64,000 bases of DNA from Whitmania pigra (lineage: Eukaryota; Annelida; Clitellata; Hirudinida; Haemopidae). The stretch lies in contig JAJTWR010000450.1 of NCBI GenBank assembly GCA_021613335.1, forward strand, positions 547,501 to 611,500, given 5' to 3'. The notes under the pieces were generated by a model. The model was not told where the DNA came from and did no database searches. It saw only the letters and a list, made by a program, of their open reading frames with translations. The position numbers were made by a program, and so were the translations under genes. This document shows, in pieces, positions 24,229-38,400 of this stretch. Numbering within the stretch: position 1 is the stretch's first letter; every line of letters starts with the position of its first letter.

Positions 24229-26940
24229 ATGATTTCGTCGTCTTATTCTCATTCTTCTGGGAGCAACTGTAAGCGAAGCTTTTATTCTTGATAGATTTTT
24301 TTGAAATTTTTTGAAATTATAGGCTTTTGCCGATACTTGACTTTAAGACTACTATTTAGTTGTAGCCGAGATTACATATCGTTATTCAATATTAAAGCCT
24401 CACATAATGAAGTCAACGTTTTGAATGATTTGCATCAAAGAATGTCATTGTTCATGCTGCTCATCCTTCAGCAATTGTTTTGTCTTTTACATTTATATAG
24501 TCAGCCAAAAGCCAAGGTGCTATTTAGGCCTGTAATGTACTATTACATTCAATCACATACTTTTGAAAGTGAAATGCATTAATTGTAAACCATGTTGGAC
24601 TTTTTGGATATTATCTTAGCTGGACTTGGTGATGATGGCTCTAGAAAGAGGAAAGTTGTCAGCACCACATGCGAGTTGGTGGTTTATGTTTATGCTGTAA
24701 TTGTTTTCACTTAATGGATTACTTTGTTATTTTTTTGATTAATTTAAGTTTTCAAATTCCTATTGCTTTTTTAAAGCCAGCTCTTTTTAAAAGACTTAAT
24801 TTAGCTATTGCAAAACCTTGAAAGGTTTACACATTGTTTGGTAAAATTTGTCAACTATTTTGTAAGTGGCAAGCAATATAAAATCTAGACAATAGGGTAT
24901 TTTTGACAGAGACAACATTCGTCATTATATTGATATTATTGTCGTAGTTCTTTCTGGTTTTGACGTAGCTTTTGAATAAATAAAAACCTTAAAATAGCTA
25001 AACTGTGGCAACATTTCAAAGTTCATATGGCTTGCTTTTTTAAGTCATTATGTCTCCTGCTTTTGAATAGCTCCGATGACAATGAAGATGGATTTAGCCC
25101 AGACACAGAAGACAATTAGTAAGATTGATTTTAGTCTTTATTGCAGTGATTATGGACTGACTAGTAAGACTATAAACAGATATTAATATTAATATTAATG
25201 TATGAGTAATCTTAATTTTTGTAAAGCAATAATCTTTGTGTAACTCAGTGAAAAAGTTATGTGAAACTTTAATATTTTTAAAATATCTAATTTCGATGAC
25301 ATTAAATTCATTTTGAATTTTGATCATATTAACATTTATTTTCAGTAAAGAGGAAGGCTGTTCATCTTATAGCCAGGAGAGAGACAAAAATAGGATTGCC
25401 AGGTAAGTTGCTATAAGGTAGAGATGCTTGAATTGAGGTTTTGAATAATTAAGGTTATACTATATTATTAAATCCATGTTACCTACTGCAAACCCATGAT
25501 GATGATGATGATGATGATGACCATTAATTCTATGCTGGTGATGTTATTACTTTGAATAGGTAAAAATTTTTAAATGACAATTTAATTAATTATCATAATT
25601 TATGATAATGCCACTAAAAATGGCTCCATTATGACGAAGGGAGAGTCACTGTGAAATAGAGCGTCGAAGAAGGAACAAGATGACGACCTACATGAACGAG
25701 CTCTGCGACATGGTGCCCACCTGTAGCACCCTTGCCCGAAAACCAGACAAACTCACCATTCTGAGGATGGCTATCTCTCACATGAAAACTCTGAGAGGTA
25801 ATTGCTTGTCGCTGCGTTTGCTTTGCATTCTCATGTCGATGCCACGTGCCTTGTTAACGTTACTGAAGAGTTATGTAGGTGTTCTCAATGCAGTTACAAT
25901 TGTCATTATCATCCTCGTCATCGTTGTTATGGTTGTTATCGCCATCCTTGTCATCATTGAATGAGTCATTCGTGGTAATACCGAGTGTGAATAGTTTAAT
26001 CGTTGAGTTTGTAAAGTTTAAATCCATCGAAGGAATAGGCGTGAATAATCTCTCTGAATTAGGCATCAGTACTTGAGTAAGCGAGTGAATGTGTTCTACA
26101 TGTCATAACCATAATTAATCACCCAGAAGGGCAGTGCAAAGAAATGTTGACCAATGACAATTTGGAATGTATGAGTCTGCCCTGTTTGTCATCCAATCTA
26201 GTCTAAGTGATATCAGAACATTTTTTTCACATGAATTAACAGAAGTATTGTTATGGAAGGTATTTTATTATGTGGGTCAATATTTTTATTTAATAAATGT
26301 TATTGTACGATGCATAAGTACATCTGACGGTCAAAGGTCATTTACATGGACATCAGGGATCCATTGTTTATCATTTGGATTATCATTGTTGATAACCACT
26401 TTTCACTTTGGCTTTATTTTCTTATCTGTAAGCAGTTGTTGATAATTGTCCCCCATAATTTCCTTTAAATGGTTTACTTAATGATTCCTATTTTGCAATT
26501 GTAAACCATTACTCTGAGGATAATAATTTTAAACATTCCATTTATAAATTGTCATTTCTCTAAAAACTTTTTGTGCCTTTAAAATATAATATTATATAAT
26601 ATATTTAATTAATTAATTTATTTATTACTTGCAATAAATAATGTTCCCATCGATATATTTTTCACTCCCTTTGGTGAGATATTTTCATGACAAGCATTTA
26701 GTCAGCATGACATCTAAATGCGAGGACGACCAGCGGCAGACGTAACGTCGACAATGCACTCCTCCATTCAGGCTGAAAATAAAAACGAAAAATGGTCGCC
26801 CGTAAATGAATCATTTTAATCTTCGCTTTCCCAGGAAATGTTCGATAAATTAAGAACGGGTTTCTTTTTAAACCAATTTGCATTTTTCTCAAAGACACCT
26901 CCCTTGGTTTCTTTTGAATGCTGTTGTTGTTAATAACAAC

Positions 26941-26971
<31 letters not shown>

Positions 26972-27158
26972 GTTTATTTATATGGCGCCTTAAGCGTAGC
27001 ATCAGAGAGAGTCGAATAATAATAATAATAATATTAATAATAATAATAGGAGCTCTTCAAGCGTCACCTGAAGACCCACCTCTTCGGGACTTCATGGGAC
27101 AGCGAAGACACAAGACACCTCTGACTCTATGCACATGGCACTTTATAAATTAATTATT

Positions 27159-27193
<35 letters not shown>

Positions 27194-30100
27194 TATTTTG
27201 TTATTATTGTTGAGTGTTTCTTGTTAAATCCATTTTACTCTTCTCGATATTTTCTACTGAAGTTCTTGAAATGAAGCGCCATTGCTTTCTGCGAATAAGT
27301 GTAAGGTCGGAATTTGACAAGGGCGATTTAAGTGCTTATGAATGGGAGTGATTATTTATTACTCGACTTGTATGACTCGTTACGCTTAACTTTTTAAGGA
27401 GACATGCAATCGTAACGTGCAATTATATTTTTTATTATTATAGAGGTGTGAATTTTTGTTGGATAATTTGGTCGAGCGAAGGGCTTCAATTTAATGTTTG
27501 ACTCCGGTTTTATTTACCACCTTGTAAATGCCCTTCATTCTGGGCAACACGTATTCAGACTGAACTCGTGCCTTTGTTGACAACTGAATTGTTTGTGGGA
27601 AAATGTATCTTTTGCTCTATTGTTTGGTGGTGCATGTCGACACTTTGTTTATTGGCTGAATGTGTTAAATAAATAACTTATTATTGATTAATTAAGAGAG
27701 TGAGGACCATGTAAATGTAATTTTAAATGTATTCTGCCCTCATATCAATTATCAAAATATTGGATTATTATTGGACTAAACAAAAATATTGTTTGCTTTT
27801 AGTCTGATTTTTTTGCCTTCTTGCATTATCTCAGAATCTTAATATTCTTAACATATTCTGAAATCCTGCACCTTTAAAGGTGTTCGAATGGAATTCTGAG
27901 CCTAAGAAATGCACGGATATTTTTAAAGCATAAGATTATGATTTTTCAGAATTCATGTGTTCCGAGCTCACGTAATCCTTTCATGCAAACTTGACTTCTG
28001 TTGTTACATTGAAATTCTGTTTATAACTGAAGAATTTTGTGAATTCCATTCAGTGCATTTGCTTCGAGATTTTATCCGAGTTCCATTATTGCATTTGCAT
28101 CATGTAAGAGGAACCGTGTTGATTATCAATGGCAGGAATTTTCTTCTTTCTTCAATGAAATTAATGTTTAATTAATATTTAATTGCTTAATCATCTTAAA
28201 TGGTTACCATGAGTCATGGAATTGTCATCATATTGATTGCATTTTCCCCGCCGTCCATCATGCAATGATTTATTCAAAATTTATTTCTTGTAATACCACG
28301 ATTAGCAGACCATTTGAAGTTCCTTTAACTTTTTTCAGTGATTCAAGTAGCACTATTATTGATGGTTTGTTGCTAACTTATAATCAAGGCTCAGATAAAT
28401 TTATTAAAACAGTTGAATATATCCTGGAGATAAACTTTTTAACTTGACACCAATTTGTTTCATAATTTTGTATCTCGACGTGACCCAGCGATCACCACAT
28501 AAACTGCAAACTACCAAATTGGTGAAAACTACCAAATTCAATTCATCAACTCATTCAATTCATTCATGACGCAAATGAACAACTTTATTGGTTAATTAAT
28601 CAATTAATTTAAAGAAACTATAGTCATAATAATGTCTTACAATCTTATTATTTTATTTCATTTTTTTGTAAATTATTTCATTTTTAGGTCCGAACACCTG
28701 TAGGAATGATGCTGCCTACAAGCCGTCCTTCCTCACAGATCAGGAATTGAAACACTTGGTTTTGGAGGTGATGTTGTTGTTGTTGTTGTTGTTGTTGTTG
28801 TGTTGATGCATTCATGTATGAATCATAAAGATGGAGGATAAATTATGTGCATAAGGTATGAACAACAACAACAACAACAGAAACAATAGCTATAATAATA
28901 ATAATATCAAGCAAATGATGCAAGGCCATGACGATAATTGAGTTGACATTAGCTGCATTGTATAATGGCTGTATTATTCAAATGAAAGTGAATTACCAGA
29001 GATGACAAAAGAATTTAATTAACAATGAAGTGAAAGCACATTTGAAGCCACACTTTGTTTTGATGATCATCATCATGACAGTCATGATGTTGTTGATGAT
29101 AATATTAATGAGGGTGTTGTTGTTGTTGTTGTTGTTAGGCCACGGACGGATTCTTGTTTGTGTCGCAGTGTGACACCGGCTGCATCATCTACGTTTCCGA
29201 TTCTGTCACACCTGTACTTAACCTTGCTCAAGTAGGTTGGATGATGACAACTTCGATATTGATGACGATGATGGTGCTGATAATATATGATGATGATGTG
29301 ATATGACGAAAGCAAAGTGGAATGGTAATGCCTTTGATAATTATAATTTCATAAATGTTTTCCCCATCTCTAATTAATAAACCTTTGACATGACTGATAA
29401 CAGTGATGATACAATTTAACCAAATGTTTTAAGTAAAAGGCTATAATAATAATAATAATAATAACTCAACTTATTTGCTCTTAATTAAATTAAATTACAT
29501 CATTTCTACTGCCCGCTCATACAGTCTGACTGGTACGGGCACAGCTTGTACGACCTCGTCCACCCGGACGACGTGGAAAAGCTGAGGGAGCAGTTGGCAA
29601 ACAACGACATGCAGAACTCTGGAAGGATACTGGATCTCAAGAGTTTGTCTCCTTTTTATTTCTACTTCTAGCATATCTGTGCTTTTTTTTTTATTCCTTC
29701 TTCTGTCGAATATTTTGTTTTGTTTCGAGTGTTCGGTAATGAATTCATTTCTACGACGACTTGGTTAATTTATTTTGGCTGATTGAATGTTGGATTGAAA
29801 TATTAATTTGTATCGGTCGATTGAATGTCGGATTGAAATGACAAGATAAAGCAGTGATATCTCTTTATCTAGTTGCGGCTGAATATAAGCACAATAATTC
29901 AATAGTTTCGCCGGTTTCGATGTTGCTGTCATTGAACATTCATTCTTCTCGCTTATGTTAATGATTTCACCAACGATGAATTTTTGTTTTTTTCCCTACT
30001 TTCAGCTGGGACTGTCAAGAAGGAAGGCCATCAGTGTGAGGGCCTTGTTTTATTTTTGGCAAAAACAATGACGACATAAATTATTCACAGCTTATCGATT

Positions 30101-33100
30101 GATGGATGAAATACTGCGCCATTATTCTGCAGTATCATCGTCTCTCCATAAAGAGGCATTGATCACAAACACCATCGATATGTACTGAAATATTTGAGAA
30201 ATGTTAAAATCCCATTATAATGCATAATAAACTCACAGAATTATATAATTTGATCATCATCATCATCATCCAAATCGATAACCGTCATCGTCCAAGATCT
30301 TCGTCATCATCATTTAAACAGCCTCCATGCGCCTATGTCTGGGCTCAAGAAGGGGTTTCATCGTGCGGATGAGGATCGGAAACACTCTGGTCGACGGAAC
30401 CAACATGTCCACATCTCACGCCATCCGCATTAGGCAGAGGAATTCCCTTGGTCCGAGCCATAACGGGCACCATTACGCTGTGGTTCACGTCACGGGATAT
30501 GTCAAGAACTGGCCCCCAGCAGGTGGGCTGGCTTTGACTTGTGTTGGACGGCTGGCAATATTTTTATATTCATTTGTTTTACTTAAGAAGATTAATGAAC
30601 AATTGAAACTTGTTCATTTTTTTTTTTTTAAAGGTTTCTTACAAATGATATTTTGGAAATTGATAAATATTTTAATAAGATTTTAGCTACCTCTATAATT
30701 AATTCAACAATAATCTAACAGCATTTGTGACTTTAAAATTTAAACTACACCATCCATGACCAATTAAAGTGACGTTGACTTTTTCACGCCAGGTGCTCAA
30801 GTAGATGGGGGGGTGGACGAGCATCACGCGGCCAGCCAATGTCTCGTCGCCATAGGTCGTCTCCAGGTCACGAGCACGCCCGACACCTCGGACTTGCAGA
30901 ATGTCGGCTCTAACCCGCAATTCATATCGAGGCACAACATCGATGGGAAGTTCTCATTCGTTGACCAGAGGTGATTAATAAGCTTGCAACAACATCATGA
31001 CATTTACATCAACATCACGATAGGTGTGACTCTGTCAACATCATCATCAACGTTAACATTACATATTACATTTATTAATATTTTCTATTTACTGTAATAC
31101 TATATTGTATAATTATGTAAAAGCAAGTGTGAAATTCATGTACTACCAGGGTCACTGCACTACTGGGTTACCAGCCTCAGGAGTTACTGGGAAGGTCCGT
31201 TTACGACTACTACCATCCCGAGGATCTCGAGCACATGAGAGAAACTTTCGATCAAGGTTCACTTTTAAACTTTCGACATACATGATTGTATTATCAGCAT
31301 TGATGTTGTTGGTTTTGTGGACCATAAAGATTGCCTTCAGTCAATTCAGTTCGTTGATTGTCATGGTCGAGTTACTTGTCGAATAAAGCCATTGCAATAA
31401 CAAAACGAACTCGTTCACCTCTCCAGTGCTGAAGTTGAAAGGTCAAATGGTCTCGGTGATGTACAGGTTTCGGTCGAAGAGTCAGGACTGGGTGTGGCTG
31501 AGGACTTCGTGCCACTGCTTCATCAACCCGTATACGGAGGACATCGAATATGTCGTCTGCACCAACAGCAATGCAAAGTTAGCTTCCGAAATAAATCCGG
31601 TTGCTTAATGCTCGTCTCTATTTAATGCGGCTTATCCGAACAGTATCTGTCAAAAGTGACGGATCCATGTATTTTGAAACTTTGACACTCAATGAACAGT
31701 TCGTCGTCGTCAACCAGGACCCCCTCCAGCCACAACGACTCCAATTCGAACCTGGGCCAACAGGGAGCCATGGATACCGTTTCCACGGACCAGTTTTCCA
31801 GCTACTCCATGGAGAATAACCAAGCCACAAGTGTCATCCAGCCACCTGCCAATCACATGTACTCGGAGGTGTACAACCATTTGCCACCCTCTCAAAGCTT
31901 TGGTGGGTGGAATAGATTTTTAAATGGTCAATGGTTTGCCATCTTCTGTTAGATCGACTTTATCGAGGCATCTGCTCGGCATGAAAGAAATGTTATGAAT
32001 AACTTCTTGGAATTAATGGATCTTAATTACTTGTTAATATCAAGATTAATTATTCTTTATGATCGTCATCCTCATTATTGTTGTCGTTAGTCAGGTAATA
32101 ATTGTCAATCAATAAAACAGGTATTAATAAATTATGTTATTAACATAGTGCCAGCATTAATTAATTAATAAATAAATAAATTTGTTTTCTTACTCCGAAT
32201 AGCAACAGGAGCAAATGATTCCTATGGATCGTACAACCAGAGACCTTCGGCCATCAAGTATCTCGGCAGTTCCAATCACCACTCCAGCATTGCGGACACA
32301 TCGAACATCTCTGCCGGGTGGCCGATCAAACCCAACAATAATACCTTCGCCAGAATGGTCACTGAATTTAGATAGATTAGATAGATGAATGGGTGGATGA
32401 ATTTAAGGATGAATGAATGAAACGATATTTCTTAACGTCGTCCTAGGAGGTTTTATTTTTATTCTCATTAATATTCAGGACAACGGTAATTATGCAAACT
32501 CGATGGCCGCAGATTATGCTCACATACTCCCGAACAACACAGACGACTCCCACGGTTTGTTTGATTGTTTTGTCATTAAAATTTTAAACCATTTAATTCC
32601 CATCTGATTGGCTAATTCGGCTTCCGTGAAAGGGAACACGTCTACCTAAACCTTACTTTTTAATTATTTAAGTGGCTATTAATGGTTTTGAGTGGCTTCA
32701 ATAAGATTAAAATTAAAAGTTTTTTAAGAATTAGTTATAGTGAATTGATGAATCAACCTAATTTTGATCAAATTAATCATCTGCCATTGAACACACCAGG
32801 TGTCTCCCAGGGCTACAATCAACTGACAGGAGCAGCCAACTCAACGAACCACAGGAATGCCACCGGGGCATTCGTGGGCTCTGCAGGGTCTTCCTCGAAC
32901 TCTTGGGTGCCCCAGCAGTGGGGTAACAACTTTCATCAGCAAGCGCCACCTCAAGACCAGCAGACGCAGAACCCCACGGAGCAGGTCAGAGCGCCCTCGT
33001 CGTCATCTTCATCTTCGACGGCCGCTGTCCTAACGCAGTCTCAACAGCAGCAGCACTATCCGAAGGAAATGCTATCGGACGTCTACGGTAGCCTCATGGA

Positions 33101-33155
33101 TCCCAGTGCCACGGACTTCGGAGACCTCAGCACGATGTTTGGACACTTCAGCTGA
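24229..33155 (+). CDS. ARNT: ARNT / HIF-1 beta, bHLH-PAS transcription factor
   Basis: Obligate partner of AHR, HIF-alpha, SIM and other bHLH-PAS factors, acting in the nucleus on E-box-like sites. Exons: 24229-24268, 24620-24674, 25071-25118, 25346-25402, 25640-25797, 28688-28767, 29139-29231, 29525-29642, 30006-30035, 30322-30522, 30793-30970, 31150-31256, 31427-31577, 31700-31902, 32203-32357, 32479-32554, 32800-33155; 2106 nt, 701 aa (human 789). A short acidic N-terminus with RKRK is followed by the bHLH ([14 protein letters not shown]; the DNA-contacting His, Glu and Arg are kept). PAS-A lies at about residues 128-240 ([20 protein letters not shown]). PAS-B lies at about 340-440 ([28 protein letters not shown]). 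The Ser/Gln-rich tail ends [12 protein letters not shown], like the vertebrate activation domain end. Exons 1-4 upstream of the bHLH are less conserved and rest mainly on splice phase. Confidence 0.96.
26925..27200 (+). mobile_element. Retroelement debris in ARNT intron 5
   Basis: (AAT)n tracts flank a segment at 26967-27015 (TTTATTTATATGGCGCC, then TAGCATCAGAGA) that matches the repeat at 40740. Next comes 27050-27124, whose frame reads [12 protein letters not shown] and ends in a stop 12 codons later. FKRxLKTHLF just before a stop is the typical end of the reverse-transcriptase frame of CR1/Jockey-like LINEs, and it is followed by an (ATT)n tail. Only this end remains. Confidence 0.55.
28773..29136 (+). 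other. GTT / AAC / GTT repeats framing ARNT intron 6
   Basis: The intron between 28767 and 29139 carries (TTG)n at 28773-28800 just after its donor, (AAC)n at 28861-28879, and (GTT)n at 29116-29136 directly before the TAG acceptor. The AAC tract can pair with either GTT tract in the RNA. The usual pyrimidine tract at the acceptor is replaced by the GTT repeat. Confidence 0.8.
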
Positions 33156-35435
33156 GCATCCCTCTCGTGGTCGTTGTTTGTTCTGTTCTTTGTAATTGTT
33201 TGTTGCCACAAGGAGGAGGATTTAGAGCCTCGACCAAACTCATCTGGTTGCTCATGAATATTCATCCGAATAAAAAGTCACGGGCTCCCCCCAATATGAT
33301 CGATTTTCTTCGGGGGTGCACATGCCGACAAATTTGATTTCACTGACACTCGCTCGTCTTCGGCCGACACTTTAAGATTTAATTTACATTTTGAGGTCTG
33401 ACGTTGAACGAATTTTTATTTGTTTCATGTATCAATGGTGGCTCCGATGTTTGTGACACCATGAATTATGCACTGATGAGAAGACGGGCTTTGGTCTTTT
33501 TGTTTTTTTTAAAGGAAGGTTTGTCTGTTTTCCTCTCTTTTTTTGTATTCCATCACTTCAGTTACCATCTTTTTTTAATTAAAATGCGGGAGTTTGAGTC
33601 TCGGAGAGTCTGATCGGTTGTCTCATCGGTTGATCTTAGAATGTTCGGACGCTTCGTGAAATTCCGCGTTTGTATTCGTTTAGGGCCGGTACGAGTTTCT
33701 TCGTAAAACTTTTTCATTTATTGAACGACTGGATAAATGTGCTCTGCTTTGTTGCATGATTTCTTATTTGTTGAAGAACTTTGTTTTCAAAATTTTGATA
33801 AATGGAAGTCTGTAATTTCACCGTTTGGATGCAAGGAATTGTCTTGCAGTTTTGTTTGAAGGCAATCTTCTTTTTTTTTCTAGGAACTTTTAAATGGCTA
33901 ATTTTGATAAGATTTTTTAAAAATTATATTTGACTCACTTTTAATTGACTCTGCTTAGGACACTTTAGTGAAGAAATACAGAATCACTCAAAAACAATTC
34001 TTAAATGCGTCCACGTGTACATTTGCATGCCGTCGAGTTGTGGTTTGGTAGTTGACTTTCTATTTTAATTTTAGGGACGACGTTTATTGTTACTTTGCCA
34101 TCTTTGTCTCACATACTTGAAGACTCCACCCACCTGTTTGTTGAACTTACCATTTCCATAAAATACCTCTCGTTAGGTGATTCCTAACCTCTTTGTCGGG
34201 TTTTGACGTTATCCTTTTAAAAGAAAAAAAAATCATGTTACCTCACACGGAACGGCGAAGTCGAGAATATTTTGACGTTTCGAAAATCAGTATAAATTTA
34301 TTTTTCACACTCCGTCAACGCCATTGCCTCAACTAACTGCACATCTCATGCGTTGCTCTGTAAATGGGGTTGTTGCTTGTTTCCAATGACGTCCCTGATT
34401 TTGGTGTCCCCAAGGGTTTCAAGACTTAATTTATGCGTTCTCCGTCTGCGAGCTTCAGTTACGTCTTCGTCTTTGGCACCGATTGAGATGTCGGCCTCTG
34501 GCTGTGCTCCATTTGTGGTGTTATTAAGCACCTATCTGGTGGTGGTGGTGGTGATGGTGATGATGATGATGATGATGAATTTTGTGAAATCAACTTTGTT
34601 TTTCTCAAAAGAAACACTTTTTTTGTGACTCATTCTATCATTCCAAAGAAGCGAGTCTGACGGAGTTCTTAATTGGAGTTCGTCACCGTGTTTGTACTGC
34701 GCAGTGCGTTATCATTTTCGTCACGCCAATGGTAGGTAAGAGTTTGCACTGATGTGTGAAAATGTCCACTCATCTCACTCAATTGGACATTGGTAGCATC
34801 ACAGGCGTGTGTGATTCACCGACTTTGATCTTCTTTGCCGATGCTTACATTTTGTTTCGCGCTGTTTTTATTTATTTTTCATTATTTTTTATTATTTTAT
34901 TTTACATTATCATCGAGTATGGTTTGTTTTCGTGTAATTTCCATTTTATTCTGAAATCGTTTGGGTTTTTCTCGCGCTGTAGTTTTTTTTGTACGTTATT
35001 GTCGATAGCATGACACCGACGTTTCCACAACTATAAACAGTTTTAAATATTCGATTCGAGGTATATGTTGTCCTATTAACGATATTGTTATTGATTGGGG
35101 TTAGTAATAAGGTTAGAGACTGGGCAAGAGTACGGCTAGATATGCTGTAGGCTAGTAGGGTTTGGAGCGGTGGTAGCGCACAGGTGAGTTGGGAGCGATT
35201 GGCAATCTAGGTTTTGTAAAATTTTAAATCAAGTGGATTTATATAAAAACGCGTAAACTTTGTATTGTTTTTTTAGGAATATTTAACCTCGACCCGTCCA
35301 AATATCTACAGGACTTTATTATCGCGACGTCAATTCATTTTTAAACGTTTAGAAGAAGCCCGTGGTGCTTAGAGGTTGTAGTTTAGATGCGTAACTGGAT
35401 ATTTGTAGAAATCTGAAGTTGGTTGATTATTACAA
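33156..35435. other. ARNT 3' UTR and spacer before PIGO
   Basis: AATAAA at 33269-33274 is a likely ARNT poly(A) signal 114 bases past the stop. The remaining 2.1 kb has no supported exon. It has a T-rich plus strand, a MITE family A remnant at 34368-34397 and a short (GGT/GAT) tract near 34540-34578. The PIGO promoter should lie in the last few hundred bases. Confidence 0.5.
34368..34397 (+). mobile_element. MITE family A, right-end remnant
   Basis: TTGTTGCTT followed by CCAATGACGTCCCTG matches the right terminus of the copy at 15717-15826 (GTTGCTTACCCCAAATGACG, then TCCCTG). The left part of the element was not found. Confidence 0.45.
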
Positions 35436-38400
35436 ATGAAGATCGCAGCCAGTTTAGTTATTTTGGTTGCTTTGTACGTGGTAGGCACTTTGATATTCAC
35501 TGGAGGATTCCTTTTGAGGAGAATCGTTGTTGAGTCTAACAGTACTTGTACCAAAGAAGGTTCTTCATCGGGAGATTTAGATCATTGTACCGTTAAAGCA
35601 CGTCACAAGAGGGCTGTTGTTATTGTCATAGATGCTCTGAGATATGATTTTGTCACTTACAATGACTCGGACGGTTTTAGCGGGCTGCCATTTCAAAACA
35701 AATTTAAAAAACTTGCCGCGATCATCAATGAAAGACCAGCGAAGAGCAGGCTGTATCGCTTCGTGGCCGATCCTCCTACAACGACGTTGCAACGACTCAA
35801 GGGATTGACAACCGGAAGTCTGCCCACGTTTGTCGATGCAGGCGAGAATTTTGCAAAAACTGAAATTTCAGAAGACAATTTCATTGATCAATTGAGATCT
35901 TTTAACAGATCCATTGTTTTCATGGGAGATGACACATGGGTCGGTCTTTATCCCGACCGGTTTCTGAGGTCATTTCCATATCCGTCGTTCAATGTCAAGG
36001 ACTTACATACTGTCGATGATGGGGTTATTGGCCATCTAGTTCCAGAATTGGTAAATCACGAATGGGATCTGCTTATTGGACACCTACTCGGAGTGGACCA
36101 TTGTGGTCATACTTTTGGACCATATCACTCTGCCATGAGTGAGAAGCTCGCACAGATGGATGACTTTATTGAGTAAGCAACATTTACAATGATTATTATC
36201 ATCACCATTATAAAGAGTTCATAGCATTGAACATATTTTTGCTCTTCTATATGTTCTTTGCAATTGCTCTACATTGCTCTGAAGCCACATAGCTTGAAAT
36301 GACCTTGAAGATAGCTGGTTTCATAGCTTTATAACTGGAGTTGTAAAAATGAAATCATTTGAATATTCAACATCATGAATGGATGCAGGTCCGTCGTACA
36401 AAGCCTCGACAACGACACCATCTTGTTCGTGTTGGGCGACCACGGCATGACGAAGACTGGTGATCACGGGGGAGACTCGAACGATGAATTGGAGGCTGCA
36501 CTCTTTGTTTACAGTAACAAGGGCTTTGGATCTTCTCAAAAGGTTTTTATATATTGTTTAATTCATGTGACATTCTGAAGCTTTTAAGGATTTTTATTAA
36601 ATGATATTTCATTATCATATATGTTTTTTTTTTGCAATTATAAAAATTACTTGTGGAATGAATGTTTTTCGTTGTTAAACTTTTTATAGTTAACTAAAAA
36701 TGAATAATAATATCTGAAACAGGTATCAAAGGAGGGCACGACAATATCGCAAATTGATTTTGTCGCTTCAATTTCCCTCCTCCTCGGACTTCCCATACCC
36801 TACCAAAACCTAGGCATTGTCATTTCAGATTTGTTTAGATTCTGCCAAAATGATGAGTGCAAAAATGAAGAAATAGAAAAAGAACTGACTCTCTTGCAAG
36901 CACTTCATCTTAATGCCAATCAAGTCCACAAATATGTCGAGACGTATGCGGCCCTTTCGGCTGGATTCGATGCCGAGGATGTCAAAAGCTTTAACGACAT
37001 CTTTCAGAAGGCAGATGCTGAGTACAGAGATGTCACAAAACACAATGACATCAGAGATCTCAATCTTCCTCATCTGAGTAAGGTCCAGTCTGATTATCAG
37101 CAGTATTTGCTGTTAGTCAGGTCTTTCTTGCAGAAAAAATGGGCACAGTTTGACATGCCTATGATGTTTTACGGCTTGGCAATCCTCGTCACAGCTGTCT
37201 TGCTGAACTTTTACTTGGTTTTTACGGAAGATTATTTTTCTTTCAACGCATCTTCGCTTGCGGTCGTCCTGAGTTTTGCGGCCTCGGTTTGCTTTGTATT
37301 TTACGATTTCCGTCTTCTATCGGTTTTAAGTTTTCTGATTGCCGTTTTGTTTTTTGTCGTTTTTATTTTAAGCAAATTTCTCAGAAAGGCTGCACCGTTT
37401 CAGAGTTCCTCCATTGTTGTCAACATCAGAGAAGCAATTTCCATTGTCATTTGGCTTGTTTACGTCACATCCCTGCTGTCAAACAGTTTTGTTGTTTACG
37501 AGGGTTCCGTAACCTCGTTCCTTTTACAAACCTGTCTTTACGTTCAGTTCATATGCATCGCACATGATTATTCCACCACTAGTTGCTCAGGCTGGAGTAA
37601 AACATCGAAGAAATTTTCTCCTGATTCTAAACCTTCCATCAGGGGACACATCTTCCTGCTCATGTTTTTTTCAATGGCCTCGAATTTCTTACTCAGTGTT
37701 TCCAGAACATTCCAGACTTGCAGGGAAGAGCAGACAAATTGCACAGAGTCGTGGCTCTTGCAGCAAAGCACCTCTGAGGATGATATGGTCGACCACAAGA
37801 AACAACAATTTCTTCTTTCCATGCTTGCCGTCTTTGCCACGGTCGTTTCCATCTATCAATGGCTTCGTAAAAACGGCAATGCGAACGGCCGATCCCCTGC
37901 CATCATCGCATTCAAGTACATTGCCTTCGTCTCCTTTCTCCTTGTACTCGCTTACTGGTGTCTTAAGACCGGCTCAAAATCTAGTCTGAAACAGCTGACC
38001 TCTCTGGCACTACCAGTGGCTAAGCTAGTCTATTTGTCTGTCTTTGTATCCCTGATTATGATCGTCGTACGTCCTCTGTGCACGTTTGTCGTCAAGCACG
38101 TGCCACCGTCGACTAGAGAGAACCTAAACTCAGCCATATTGAACAACGTTCTACTCAGCGGGAGTTCGTCGAAGGACGTCGTGCCCCAGATCTTCCGTCA
38201 GCTCCAAGCCAGCTGGACGTTCACTCAAACCAACGGGCAGCAGCCCGAAGAAAACGAACCGAAGATTTTCGTTTACGGGCTCGCCACAATTTTTTCCTCT
38301 TCTCTGCTCGCTCTGCTGCTCGTCATGATGATTTTGCTCGTTATGTTGTTGGACGTGTCCGTTGCTCCGAGCATGTTTTTGCTCTGTGCCGTCTGTTTCA

